A DNA stretch of 64,000 nt from Torreya grandis (taxonomy: Eukaryota; Streptophyta; Pinopsida; Cupressales; Taxaceae), in NCBI GenBank assembly GCA_037957365.1, contig JARHVA010001473.1, positions 1,736,501-1,800,500 on the forward strand, given 5' to 3'. Positions 1-10,732 of this stretch are shown here, piece by piece. A program made the position numbers and the translations under genes. The stretch's first letter is position 1; every line of letters begins with the position of its first letter. The notes below the pieces were generated by a model. The model made no database searches. It was not told where the DNA came from and saw only the letters and a list, made by a program, of their open reading frames with translations.

Positions 1-1143
1 ACCTAAAAGTCAAATTTGGTCAATAGTTATACCTTAGATGATCCATTCTTAGGAGGTCTTGTTCAAGCCTGTGATGTTGATATTATTCATTATCATTCCC
101 CTTTGCTTTAGTATTTTAGTAAATATTATTGTGTTCCATCATATATCATTCCTAATTTTAGTATTTTTCCTCTGTATCATATGGTAGAGATGGTGCAAAT
201 ACCTTCAATTTATGAAAAACCTCATAGGAGTATGATTATGGATCATGTTATAACTAGGCCCTATCATTTTACTAGGTACCATGACCCCTATAACCTACTT
301 ATCCATGAGATGCATGAAACTCTTCTTTATCCTTGTGTAAACCCTACCCCTCCCTTAGTAGATCCTAATTCAAATCCCATTCCCACACCCACTTTAGTTA
401 AGTCTATTCCTGCTTTTGATCATCCCACTCCTATAGTCAATCCTTGTCCAATATTTACACCAACCTTGCCTTATCTTGGTGATGATTTGATCCCTTTACT
501 GCATCTAGCTCCTTCATCCATAAAATGGGTTGATTAGCCTTATTATGACATTCATAATGTCTCTAGTCATTGGACTAGATATTTTTCCCTACGCCAAGCT
601 CCTTCTACTTCTGTTACACTTCCTCCTATGAGTACACCTTACAAGACTACTCATAGGTGTATATATTACTTCCATGGCATAAATAACCATTCATCCATGT
701 ATTATCATAAACTATGACAATATATTGACACTTTGCATCCTACTAATCCCTAGCCTTCAAACAAGGTTATACTTCCCCAAAAAGTATTTCCAAAGTATCT
801 TCCTAATTATGGAGAGGTATATTGTCTTTGATATCAATGTGTCACACATCACACTGATCATTACCACATCCTTCATCAATAGCTTAAATATCATCTCCTA
901 ACTATTCCTACACCTTATACCATGCCTCCTATATGTCATTCTCAAAACAATGCTCTCCCTTCTTCCCCCATGGTTCTACATCCTATAGATCCATCTCATC
1001 CTTTTATCCCTTACTCACCTCCTATTCTTCCACTAGTGATTCCCTCACCTGTGGACTTTCCCTCACCTATGGATCCTTTTTTGCCCATGAGTCCCTTACA
1101 CATGGTTCCTTCCCCACTGGTGACCCATTCACCTCTTATATAA
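1..1143 (+). pseudogene. Decayed Tyr/Pro/His-rich reading frame (retroelement gag-like, family unknown)
   Basis: Frame 1 reads almost continuously from base 1 to the stop at 1141-1143. It has only about eight internal stops in 381 codons, far fewer than random DNA this AT-rich would give, so it is a worn open frame. The longest clean stretches are 181-537 (118 codons, from ATG at 181) and 922-1143 (73 codons). The product is rich in Pro, Tyr, His and Ser, for example YHDPYN, PTPPLVDP and SPVDFPSP. It has no zinc knuckle or enzyme motif. The frame at 38642 in the large element starts with a similar Tyr/Pro-rich composition, so a gag-like protein of a non-autonomous element is plausible. Function is not known. 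Confidence 0.45.
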
Positions 1144-1373
1144 TCCATCCCTATACATTCTCATAATCATCCCCTACCTAATAGCCCTCATCAGCACAAT
1201 CCTTCAAACATTCTTACCTTTTCTATTGAAATTATTCATCATAAAGTATTTTTCCAGATTTTTTTGAAGATTGATGAGACATTAGCTATAGTTCGCATTC
1301 AATTTCATAGAGAACTATTATATGTTATATATAATGTGTGTGGATAAATATATCAATATGTATGAACACATTC
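1144..1373. other. Non-coding flank before the tandem array
   Basis: AT-rich sequence with no sustained frame. It ends in CATTC immediately before the first LTR (TGATTGG at 1374). There is no polypurine tract here, which marks this as the outer left edge of the array and not an internal junction. Confidence 0.5.
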
Positions 1374-1913
1374 TGATTGGAGTAACATTTCAAGTGATAA
1401 TTCAGGTGATGGTTCTACCCCAATTGGTGGCAGAATTTTTAGGAGCCATAATTTTTACACCATAGCTCCGTTTGACTCCCCATTTAAATTGTTGGAAAGC
1501 TAAGAATGAGGAGAACATGATGAGATTGCATGAATATATGCTTGATATTTTTTTACCCCTAAAATCATAATGAAAGTGTCCTAAATTTCAATTTAAATAG
1601 TGCAGTAAAAAAATAGTAAGCTTCTAAAAATAACAATTTATTGAATTTTGTAATGTTGTAAATCATGGAAGTCAAACCAATTCATCTCCCTTGAGATTGA
1701 TGACCTTCCACTTCCTCTTCCTACCTTCAAATTATGTATAAAAATAGATTTATCTCAAAAAGTTAATCAAACGTCTCTTCTTAGAGATAGGCATATGTTT
1801 AGATCTACAAATTTGATCAATAAAACATCTCTTCTCAAAGATAGCATTATTACAATTATGTTATTCTTATTTCTTGAATTATCTTTCAACCAAAGATCTT
1901 GAGTTTTATATCA
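1374..1913 (+). repeat. LTR 1 of the tandem array (outermost left)
   Basis: Starts TGATTGGAGTAACA and ends in ATCA; 540 bp. It has a TATA box (TATAAAAATA, 1737-1746), a first hairpin around 1772-1790, a polyadenylation signal AATAAA at 1819 and a second hairpin around 1825-1845. A degraded primer-binding site (TTGATATTAGA) follows at 1914. Confidence 0.85.
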
Positions 1914-1930
1914 TTGATATTAGATAAGTT
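1914..1930 (+). other. Degraded primer-binding site, unit 1
   Basis: TTGATATTAGATAAG directly after LTR 1 aligns with the TTGGTATCAGAGC form used by plant elements primed by initiator tRNA-Met. The same position in the other units reads TGGTATCA (4278-4285, 6626-6633, 8900-8907). Confidence 0.6.
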
Positions 1931-2037
1931 TTTCTTTAGAGTGTATGATCCAGAGGATGAGGTCAGATTATAAGAAGATTAGGTGAAAAATAATATAACC
2001 AGTAGACTATCCACCTGTTCACTCCAAATGACCTCAA

Positions 2038-2790
2038 ATGGCAGACAACACTAAGACATCCAATCCTTTCAAGAAAATGGTGAATGAATCTTTTTAGCAG
2101 TAGCAAGCACAAATATTGAAACAATTTTCCCATAATCTAAAACAAATCTTGATGAGAAATTTTGGCTCCTCATCTACAACCCCACATTTCTTCAGTGTCC
2201 CAACACCCTTCAAGGTTCAGGTGAATATTGATATCCCTACATTTGAAGGAAAAATCAATGTTGATGCAATAGAAAATTGGTTGGATCAATTATCATCTTA
2301 TTTTTATATAAATTAATCCATCGATAAAGAGAAGATCACTTTTACTCTTTTGAAAGCATCATTTCCTATCAAAAATTAGTGGGAAGTGTACAAGAAGAGA
2401 TATAGTATGGATGATATTGGCCTTGAGGTGGAACCTACCTGGGATAATTTTATAGAAGATATAACAGAATAATACTACCCCATTGAGCATATGATGATCT
2501 GTATATAGAGTGGCAACAACTTTTCCAAGATAAGGAACACTCTGTTCAAGATAACACTAACATTTTTCATTTTCTATCTGCAAGATTGGGCATCTAGGAA
2601 AGTGAGAAACACAAGGTTCTCAAATATCATGGTAGAATACAATGGTATATATAGGGGGAAATAGAACACTTTAATTTATAAATCCTTGATGAGGCATACA
2701 AGTTCATGGTGAAGATTGAGTAGAAGCATGAAAGAATGAATATGAAGAGTCAACATTCAAAATAGAAAAGTGACAAAGAAGGTCAAACAT
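2038..2790 (+). pseudogene. gag: gag remnant, array unit 1
   Basis: Starts at ATG 2038 (MADNTKTSNPF), shared in position with units 2-4. The capsid part follows the plant gypsy Retrotrans_gag pattern: IPTFEGKINVDAIENWLDQL, then ITFTLLKAS, WEVYKKR, a W-D-F block and YYPI, then YDDLYIEWQQL and LSARLGI. Stops interrupt it near 2095, 2101, 2314, 2377 and 2470, and a frameshift follows the YYPI block. The lysine-rich tail reaches about 2790 with no recognisable CCHC knuckle. It would have formed the capsid. It is dead. Confidence 0.75.
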
Positions 2791-3044
2791 GAGGCCAAAA
2801 TTGGAAGCAAGAGGAAGAAAAGACTGAGAAATGGTGTGATTACCTCAAATCTGGAACTCACTCCAAATAAGAATGTCGAGCCATCAAGTCCCTACTTTTT
2901 GAGTCACAATCCTCAACATCCATTGTTCTGCCTCATACAAACCCTATAGATAAAGAGGATGAAGAATAAATTGTAGATGTTCAGCCTGATGCCATTGTTG
3001 CTTCATCATAGACCTACAAGGAGAAGTTAGATGATAAGGAAAGA

Positions 3045-3347
3045 TTATTTCACTCTAAGCTATGGGTGAAAGGTAAGCCTCTACATTTCATTCTTGATAG
3101 TGGGAGTCAAAAGAATTTAATCTTTGATAAAGTTATGAGAAGCCTAAATCTATTCATGAAGCCTCACCCAAAGCAATATAGTATTGGATATTTGAGTCTA
3201 TGGAGAAACATCCATGTCACCCACCAATGTCTTCTCTCATATGCAATAAAACCTTTCCAAAATGAGGTCTTGTGTGATGGGGTCAATATAGATGTTTGTG
3301 ATATACTCCTTGGTTAGCCATTGATATATGATCAACATGGCATCTAT
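3045..3347 (+). pseudogene. Retroviral-type aspartic protease remnant, array unit 1
   Basis: Reads LFHSKLWVKGKPLHFILDSG with the catalytic DSG intact, followed by SQKNLIF and, about 70 residues later, VCDILLG, the second conserved protease block of gypsy elements. Open from 3045 to the stop after LLG (3315-3317). The domain is close to normal length, but nothing joins it in frame to gag or to a polymerase. The following 200 bases read weakly as the usual post-protease linker and then jump to integrase. Confidence 0.75.
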
Positions 3348-3547
3348 GAATCAAGAACTCAAACAATCACCCTCACTCTTAGAACATGGTGTTATAGGGT
3401 ACCATAGGTACCACCTTCTACATTTGTCTCCATGTTTAGTGCCAATAAATTCATTCTCATGGTGGTTAAGCCATAGAAACTAGAAGGGTCAATGTTGTAG
3501 CCCTGACTATACAAACAACACAACAATAGAAGCAAATAGATACCAAT

Positions 3548-3725
3548 CTAAGGAATTACATGGCCTTCCATCCACAGACTCATGGTTAGACAGAAATGGT
3601 GAACAATTGGGCCTTACACATCTCTACAAAGCAAAATTCATTCCAAGTATGCATCAAGAATCAAATAAAAACACAACTACCATAATTAATGACAAATCTT
3701 GATGTAATGTGGACCATTGTTTCTC
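3548..3725 (+). pseudogene. Integrase scraps fused across a deletion, array unit 1
   Basis: Contains the end of the integrase core (MAFHPQTHG, then TEMVNN, equivalent to the HPQTDGQTE-VN block with the last catalytic Glu) joined directly to the later NSFQVCIKNQ block (normally SPFEVVYG). The intervening residues are missing. RT, RNase H and the first two integrase catalytic residues are absent between this and the protease. One stop lies before TEMVNN. Confidence 0.7.
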
Positions 3726-3738
3726 AAGGAGGGATGAA
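3726..3738 (+). other. Polypurine tract before LTR 2
   Basis: AAGGAGGGATGAA abuts LTR 2. The same tract is AAGGAGGGAGGAA at 6089-6101 and 8429-8441 and AAGGAGGGAGGAA at 10720-10732, each time directly before an LTR, which fixes the LTR starts. Confidence 0.75.
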
Positions 3739-4100
3739 TTATTAGAGCAACATTTTAGATGACAATTCAGGTGATGGTTTCACCCCAATTAGTGGCAGAA
3801 CTTTCAGGAGCCATAATTTTTGCACCATAGCTTAGTTTGACTCCTCGTTTAAATTATTGGAAAGATAAGAATGAGGAGAACACTATGAGATGGCATGAAG
3901 CTATGTTTGATGGTTTTTGAGCTAAAAAATCCTAATGAAAGTGTCCCAAATTTCAATTTTAATAGTGTAGTTTAAAAATAGTAAGTTTCTAAAAATAATA
4001 ATTTCTCAAATTTTGTAATGTTGTAAATCATGGAAGTAAAACAAATTCATCTCCCTGGAGATTGGTGACCTTCACATCCTCCTCCTACCTTCAAAGTATG

Positions 4101-4110
4101 TATAAAAATA
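4101..4110 (+). promoter_or_regulatory. LTR TATA box (array family)
   Basis: TATAAAAATA, in the same place in LTR 1 (1737), LTR 2, LTR 3 and LTR 5; LTR 4 has lost the region by deletion. It lies about 36 bases before the first hairpin, so transcription would begin near the hairpin. Confidence 0.5.
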
Positions 4111-4136
4111 TATGTATCCCAAAAAGGCAATCAGAC

Positions 4137-4206
4137 ATCTCTTCTTAGAGATAGGTATATGTTTAGATCTACAAATTTGATCAATAAAATATCTCTTCTC
4201 AGAGAT
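4137..4206 (+). promoter_or_regulatory. Twin hairpins around the polyadenylation signal in the LTR
   Basis: Two nearly identical palindromes, ATCTCT-TCTT-AGAGAT (4137-4152) and ATCTCT-TCTC-AGAGAT (4191-4206), bracket AATAAA at 4183-4188. From the TATA box and the polyadenylation signal they fall at the two ends of the predicted R region. Related copies occur in all five LTRs. Confidence 0.55.
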
Positions 4207-4400
4207 AGCATTATTAAAATTGTGTTATTCTTGTTTCTTAAATTATATTTCAACTAAGTTCCTAAGTTTTGGATCAATGGTATCATATTAGTTTGTCTTT
4301 AGAGTGTCTGATCCCAAGAATGAGGTTAGATTACAAGAATCTTGGGTGGAAAATAATAAAACTAGTAGACTATCCCCCTGTTCACTCCAAATGACCTCAA

Positions 4401-5150
4401 ATGGTAGACAACATCAAGACATCTGATCCTTTCAAGGAAATGGTGAATGAAACTCTCTAATAGTATCAAACATAGATACTACAATAATTTTCACAAATTC
4501 TCTAACAAATCTCAATAAGAAATTTTGGCTCCTCATCTACAACCCCACATCTTTTCAGTGCCCCAACACCCTTTAAGGTTTAGGTAAATTTTGATATCCC
4601 TAAATTTGAAGGCAAAATCAATGTTGATTTAGTAGAAAATTGGTTGGATCAATTGTCATTCTATTTTTTTGTAAATAAATTCATTGATAAAGATAAAATC
4701 ACTTTTTCTCTTTTGAAAGCATCATTGCTTATCAAAAATTGGTGGAAAGTGTACAATAAGAGATTTATTATGGATGATATTGGCCTTGAGGTGGAACCTA
4801 AGTGGGATGATTTTATAGAAGCTATAAAGGAAGAATACTACCCCATTAGAGCATATGATGATCTATATATAGAGTGGTAACAAATTCATCAAGGTAAGGA
4901 ATAATCTGTTCAAGATTACACTAATATTTTTTATTCTCTATCTATGAGATTGGGCATCTAGGAAAGTGAGAAACATAAGGTTCCCAAATATCATAGTGGA
5001 TTAAAATGGTATATATGAGGGGAAATAAAACTTGTAATTTATAAACCCTTGGTGAGGCATACAATTTCATAGTGAAGATTGAGCAAAAGCATAGAGAAAT
5101 GAATACGAAGAGCCAGCCTTCAAAATAAAAAAGTGGCAAAGAAGGTAAAG
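4401..5150 (+). pseudogene. gag: gag remnant, array unit 2
   Basis: Starts at ATG 4401 (MVDNIKTSDPF). The best preserved part is 4644-4880, open for 78 codons: MDQLSFYFFVNKF, ITFSLLKASL, WWKVYNKRF, a WDDFIEAIKEEYYP block and YDDLYIEW. This is the cleanest capsid core in the array. Stops near 4458, 4476 and 4881 and later shifts break it. The lysine/arginine-rich tail (KKVKREAKIRIKRKGR) is at 5133-5180. Confidence 0.75.
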
Positions 5151-5407
5151 CGTGAGGCCAAAATTAGAATAAAAAGGAAGGGAAGACTAGAAAATGGTAT
5201 GATTACCATAAATTTGGAACTCACTCCAAAGAAGAATGTTGAGACATCAAATCCTTACTTTCTAAGTCACAATCCTCAACATCTATTGTTCTACCTCATA
5301 CACACCCTAATGTCAAAGAGGATGAAGAAGAGATTGTAGATGCTAAGCTCAATTCCATCATTGCTTCATCATAGACCCATGAGGAGAGGTTAGATGGAAA
5401 AAAAAGG

Positions 5408-5708
5408 TTATTTCACTCTAAGCTATGGGTGAATGGTAAGCCTCTACATTTCATTCTTGATAGTGGGAGTCAAAAGAATTTAATCTCTACTAATGCGGTG
5501 AAAAGCCTAAATATATCCATGAAGCCTCACTCAAAGCCTTAAAGTATTAGATGGTTGAGTCTAGGGAGAAACCTTCATGTCACCCACCAATGTCTTCTCT
5601 CATATGCAACAAAACTTTTCAAAATGAGGTCTTACGTGATGTGGTCAATCTAGACATTTATGATGTACTCCTTGATTAGCCATTCATGTATGATCAACAT
5701 GGCATATA
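5408..5708 (+). pseudogene. Aspartic protease remnant, array unit 2
   Basis: LFHSKLWVNGKPLHFILDSG with catalytic DSG intact, followed by SQKNLISTNAVKSLNISMK, a stop near 5541 and a frameshift near 5615. The second block survives as YDVLLD, altered from DVLLG. It is more damaged than the copies in units 1 and 4. Confidence 0.7.
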
Positions 5709-5910
5709 TGAATTAATAATTTGAAGGATCAACTTCACTCTTAGAACATGGTGTTATAAGATACTATAGGTACCAGCTTCTACATCTGTCTCCCTGATTA
5801 GTGCCAAAAAAATTGTTTTCATGGTGGTCAAGCCACAAAAATCTATAAAGGCTGATCTTGTATCCCAGACTACATAAACAACATAACAATAGAAGAAAAT
5901 AGATACCAAG

Positions 5911-6088
5911 CTGAGGAATTTCATGGTTTTCCATCTATAGACTGATAGTCAGATAGAAATGGTGAATAATCAGGCCCTACACAACTCCATAAAGCATAGT
6001 CCATTCTAAGTATGCATCAAGAATCAAATCAAAATATAATTACCACAATTGATGAAAAATATTGATGCAATGGGGACCATTAATTCTC
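5911..6088 (+). pseudogene. Integrase scraps fused across a deletion, array unit 2
   Basis: Carries the same short junction as the other units: the late-core block around 5920-5965, then a jump to the SPF-QVCIKNQ-like block around 6000-6030, then the polypurine tract at 6089. It has more stops than unit 4. Confidence 0.6.
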
Positions 6089-6101
6089 AAGGAGGGAGGA
6101 A

Positions 6102-6624
6102 TGATCGAGCAACATTTCAAGAAATAATTTGGGTGACAGTTTCACCCCAATTGGTGGCAAAACTTTTAGGAGCCATAACTTTTGCACCATAGCTCCGTTT
6201 GACTCCCTGTTTGAACCGTTAGAAAGCTAAAAATAAGAAAAATGTGATGAGATGGAATGAATATATGCTCAATAGTTTTTTTACCCCTAAAATCCTAACA
6301 TAAATGTTCTAAATTTTAATTTTAATAGTGTAGTCTAAAAATAGTAATTTCTCAAATTTTATAATGTTGTAAATCATGGAAGTCGAACCACTTCATCTCC
6401 CTCGATATTGATGACCTTCCAAATCCTCCTCCTAATTTAAAAGTATGTATAAAAATATATGTATCCTAAAAATGCAATTAGACATCTCTTTTCAAAGATA
6501 GTCATATTTTTGGAACTCTAAATTTGAGCAATAAAACATCTCTTCTCAGAGATAGCATTATTATAATTATGTTATTCTTATTTCTTGAATAATATTTCAA
6601 CAAAATCTCATAAGTTTTAGATTA
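6102..6624 (+). repeat. LTR 3 of the tandem array (internal, shared)
   Basis: 523 bp, starting TGATCGAGCAACATTTC and ending AGATTA just before GTGGTATCA. TATA-like, AATAAA and both hairpin positions are present; the first hairpin has mismatches (6483 region) and the second is intact (around 6540). Confidence 0.83.
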
Positions 6625-6748
6625 GTGGTATCAAATTGGTTTTTATTTAGAGTGTATGATCCTAAGGATAAGATCAGATTATAGGAAGTTTGTATAGAAA
6701 ATAATAAAACCAATAGACTATCCACATGGTCGTTCCAAATGGCCTCAA

Positions 6749-7500
6749 ATGATAGACAACATCGAGACATCCAATCCTTTCAAGTAAATGGTGAATGAAG
6801 ATCTCAAATATTAGCAAGCACATATGCTACAAAAATTCATCTAAATTATCCAACAAATTTTGATGGAAAATTTTGGCTCCTCATTTGCAACCCTACATCT
6901 TTTTAGTGCCCCAACACCCCTCAAGGTTCAGGTGAATTTTGATATCCCTATATTTGAAGGAAAAATCAATGTTGATGTAATATAAAATTATTTAGATCAA
7001 TTTTCATCCTATTTTTCTATAAATAAATTCATTGATAAAGAGAATATCACTTTTCCTCTTTTGAAAGCATCATTGCCTATCAAAAATTGGTTGGAAGTGT
7101 ACAAGAAGAGATTCAGTATGGATGATATTGGCCTTGATGTAGAACCTAATTAAGATGATTTAATAGAAGATATGAAGGAATAATACTACCCCATTTGATA
7201 ATATGATGATCTATATATATAATGGCAATAACTTCACTAAGATAAAAAATAGTCTATTCAAGATTACACTGATATTTTTCATTCTCTATATATGAGATTG
7301 GGCATCCAAGAAAGTGAGAAACATAATGTTATCAAATATCATGGTGTAATACAATGGTATATATGGGGGGAAATGGAACTCTTCAATTGGGAAACCCTTG
7401 GTGAGGCATACAAGTTCAGGGTGAAGATTGAGCAGAAACATGGAAGAATGAGTATGAAGAGTTAGCCTTCAAAATAGAAAAGTGACAAAGAAGGTCAAAC
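6749..7500 (+). pseudogene. gag: gag remnant, array unit 3
   Basis: Begins at ATG 6749 (ATGATAGACAAC, equivalent to MADN/MVDN in the other units). Recognisable capsid blocks are IPIFEGKINVDVI, ITFPLLKAS, WLEVYKKRF and DIGLDVEP, with stops near 6798, 6813, 6981 and 7150. It is the most decayed of the four. Confidence 0.68.
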
Positions 7501-7757
7501 ATGAGGCTAAAATTAGAATCAAAAGGAAGGGAAGATTGGAAAATGGTGTGATTACCAAAAATCTAGAACTCACTCCAAAGAAGAATGTTGAGCCATCAAG
7601 TCCTTGATTTTTTGAGTCACAATTCTCAATATCTATTGTTCTACCTCATACACACCCTGCAGTCGAAGAAGATGAAGAAGAGATTGTAGATGATAAGTTT
7701 TATGCCATCATTGCTTCATCATAGACCCTCAAGGAGAGGCTAGATGATAAGGACAGG

Positions 7758-8048
7758 TTGTTTCACTCTATGTTATAGGTAAAAGGTAAGCCTTTATATT
7801 TAATTCTTGATAGTGGGAGTTAAAAGAATTTAATCTCTACTAATATTGTGAAAATCCTAAATCTACCCATGAATACTCACCCAAAGCCATATAGTATTAG
7901 ATGGTTGAGTTTAGGGAGAAACCTCTATGTCACACACCAATTTCTTCTCTCATATGAAATAAATCCTTTCCAAGATGAGGTCTTGTGTGATGTGGTCAAA
8001 CTAGATGTTTGTAATGTACTCCTTGGTCAGACATTCATGTATGATTGA
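7758..8048 (+). pseudogene. Aspartic protease remnant, array unit 3
   Basis: LFHSML, then LILDSG with catalytic DSG retained, followed by stops near 7776 and 7821. It is open again from 7848: MKILNLPMNTHPKPYSIRW, ending in VCNVLLGQTF, the second protease block. It aligns residue for residue with units 1 and 4. Confidence 0.7.
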
Positions 8049-8253
8049 CATGAAATATATAAATCAAGAACTTAAAGGATCGCCCTCAATCTTGGAACAT
8101 GATGCTACAAGGTACCAAAGGTACCACCTTCTACATCTGTCTCCCTTGATTAGTGCTAAAAAATTCATTTTCATGGTGGTCAAACCATAGAAATCTAGAA
8201 GGGCTGATGTTGCATCCCTAACTACACAACAATAGAAGAAAATAGATACCAAG

Positions 8254-8428
8254 CTGAGGAATTTTATGGCCTTCCATCCATGGACTAATGGTCAGATAGA
8301 AATGGTGAACAATCAGACCCTACATAACTCCACAAAGCATAATCCATTCCAAGTATGCATCAAAAATCAAATCAAAACACAATTACCACACTTGATAAAT
8401 ATTGATGTAATGGGGACCATTTGTTCTT
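8254..8428 (+). pseudogene. Integrase scraps fused across a deletion, array unit 3
   Basis: LRNFMAFHPWTNGQIEMVNN retains the HP-TNGQ-E-VN core block with the last catalytic Glu, and is followed directly by the SPF-like HNPFQVCIKNQ block. The deletion junction matches the other units. Confidence 0.68.
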
Positions 8429-8441
8429 AAGGAGGGAGGAA

Positions 8442-8898
8442 TGATTGGAGTAACATTTTAGGTAACAATCCAAGCAATGGTTCTACCCCAATTGGTGGTA
8501 GAACTTTTGGGATCCATAACTTTTACACCATAGCTTTGTTTGACTCTCCATTTGAACTATTAGAAAGCTAAGAATGAGGATAACATGATGAGATTGAATG
8601 AAGTTATGATCGATATTTTTTACCCCAAAAAACCTAATATAAGTGTCTTAAATTTTAATTTTAATAGTGCATTCTAGAAATAATAAGTTTCTAAAAATAG
8701 TAATTTCTCAAATTTTGTAATGTTTTAAATAGATTTAGCCTAAAAAGGAAATCAAACATCTCTTATAAAAGATAGACATATGTTTGGATCTATAAATTTG
8801 ATCAATAAAACATCTCCTCTCAAAGACAGAATTATTATAATTGTGTTATTCTTATTTCTTGAATTATCTTTCAACCAAAGCGCTTGAGTTTTAGATTA
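8442..8898 (+). repeat. LTR 4 of the tandem array, with an internal deletion
   Basis: 457 bp, starting TGATTGGAGTAACATTTT and ending AGATTA. It lacks about 80 bp between TGTTTTAAAT and AGATTTAGCC (about 8725) that the other LTRs have, including the TATA region. Both hairpins remain in degenerate form. Confidence 0.83.
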
Positions 8899-9022
8899 GT
8901 GGTATCAAATTGGTTTGTCTTTAGAGTGTATGATCTTAAGGATGAGGTCAGATTACAAGAAGCTTTATTGAAAAATAATAGAACTAGTAGACTATCCCCC
9001 TATTCACTTCAAATAACCTCAA

Positions 9023-9780
9023 ATGGTAGACAATATCAAGACATCTGATCCTTTCAAGGAAATGGTGAATGAAGCTCTCCAGAAGTAGCAAGCATAGATG
9101 CTTTAAAAAAATTCCCAAATTATCCAACAAGTCTTAATGGTAAATTCTTGCTCCTCATATGCAACCTTACATCTTTTTAGTGCCCCAACACCCTTCAAGG
9201 TTCAGGTGAATTTGTGAATTTTGATATCCCTACATTTGAAAGAAAAATCAAAGCTGATGCAATAGAAAATTGGTGGGATCAATTGTCATCATATTTTTCT
9301 ATAAATAAATTCACTGATAAAGAGAAGATCACTTTTGCTCTTTTGAAAGCATCATTACCTATCAAAAATTAGTGGGAAGTGTACAATAAGAGAATTAGTA
9401 TTGATGATATTGGCCTTAAGGTGGAACCTACATGGGATAATTTCATAAAAGTTATAAAGGAATAATACTAACCCATTGGATCATATGATGATCTATATAT
9501 AGAGTGGCAACAACTTTGCCAAGGTAAAGAACAGTCTGTTTAAGATTACATTGGCATTTTTCATTCTCTATCTGAGAGATTGGGCATCCTAGAAAGTGAG
9601 AAACATAAGGTTCTCAAATATTGTGGTGGAATATAATGGTATATACGAGGGGAAATGTAACTCTTTAATTTGGAAACCCTTAGTGAGGCATACAAGTTCG
9701 TGGTGAAAATTGAGTAGAATTAATGAAGAATGAGTACAAAGAGTTAGCCTTCAAAATATAAAAGTGACAAAGAGGGTCAA
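9023..9780 (+). pseudogene. gag: gag remnant, array unit 4
   Basis: ATG at 9023 (MVDNIKTSDPF). Capsid blocks IPTFERKIKADAIENWWDQL, ITFALLKAS, WEVYNKR and the YDDLYIEWQQL block are readable, with stops near 9080, 9369, 9465 and 9541. A 9-bp repetition (GTGAATTTG) near 9205-9220 shifts the spacing relative to units 1-3. Confidence 0.72.
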
Positions 9781-10037
9781 ACATGAGGCCAAAATTAGAA
9801 GCAAAAGGAAGGTAAGACAAGAAAATGGTGTGATTACCACAAATTTAGAACTCACTCCAAATAAGATGTCAAGCCATCAAGTCCCTGATTTATGAGTTAT
9901 AATCCTCAACATCTACTACTCTACCTCATACACACCCTATAGTCAAAGAGGATAAAAAATAGATTGTAGATGTTGAGCTCGATGCCATCATTGCTTCATC
10001 ATAAACCCATGAGGAGAGGTCAGATGACAAGTAAAGG

Positions 10038-10328
10038 TTGTTTCACTCTAAGTTATGGGTGAAAGGTGAGCCTCTGCATTTCATTCTTAATAGTGGGAGT
10101 CAAAAGAATTTAATCTCTACTAATGTTGTAAAAATCCTAAATATATCTATGAAGCCTCACCCAAAGCCATACATTATTATATGGTTGAGTCTAGGTAGAA
10201 ACCTTCATGTCACCCACCAATGTCTTCTCTCATATGCAATAAAACCTTTTCAAGATGAGGTCTTATGTGATGTGTTCAATCTAAATGTTTGTGATGTACT
10301 CCTTGGTCAGCCATTCATGTATGATTGA
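10038..10328 (+). pseudogene. Aspartic protease remnant, array unit 4 (best preserved)
   Basis: Open for 96 codons. HSKLWVKGEPLHFILNSG carries N for the catalytic D (DSG to NSG), so it would be inactive although it is the only unbroken copy. SQKNLISTNVVKILN follows, then the second block VCDVLLGQPFMYD. The lineage is Ty3/gypsy by this motif pair. Confidence 0.78.
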
Positions 10329-10541
10329 CATGGCATTTATGAATCAAGAACATGAAGGATCACCCTCACTCTTGGAACATAATGTTACAGGGTACTAGAG
10401 GTACCACCTTCTACATCTATCTCCCTGATTAGTGCTAAGAAATTCATTCTCATAGTGGTCAAGCCATAAAAATATATAAGGGTCAATATTGAAGCCTTGA
10501 CTACACAAACAACATAATAATAGAAATAAATTGATACCAAG

Positions 10542-10720
10542 CTAAGGAAATTCATGGTCTTCTATCCATAGACTAATGGTCAGATAGAAATTATGAACAA
10601 TCGGGCCCTGCACAACTCCATAAATCATAGTCCATTTCAAGTATGCATCGGGAATCAAATCATAACAAAACTACCACACTTGATGACAAATCTTGATGCA
10701 ATGGGGACCATTTCTTCTCA
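10542..10720 (+). pseudogene. Integrase scraps fused across a deletion, array unit 4
   Basis: LRKFMVFYP, then TNGQIEIMNNRALHNSINHSPF and QVCIGNQIITKLPHLMTNLD. This is the clearest view of the fusion: NNRALHNSINHSPF joins two blocks that normally lie about 50 residues apart. The polypurine tract and LTR 5 follow. Confidence 0.7.
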
Positions 10721-10732
10721 AGGAGGGAGGAA

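Larger units (their letters stand above)
3739..4276 (+). repeat. LTR 2 of the tandem array (internal, shared)
   Basis: 538 bp, starting TTATTAGAGCAACATTT and ending GGATCA. TATA box at 4101-4110, AATAAA at 4183-4188. Two perfect hairpins with 6-bp stems (ATCTCT/AGAGAT) lie at 4137-4152 and 4191-4206. It serves as 3' LTR of unit 1 and 5' LTR of unit 2. Confidence 0.85.

Noticed and set aside
1914..8920. tRNA gene fragments at the TGGTATCA sites
   Set aside because: Only the tRNA 3'-end complement is present, in the exact place of a primer-binding site; no cloverleaf or promoter boxes seen.
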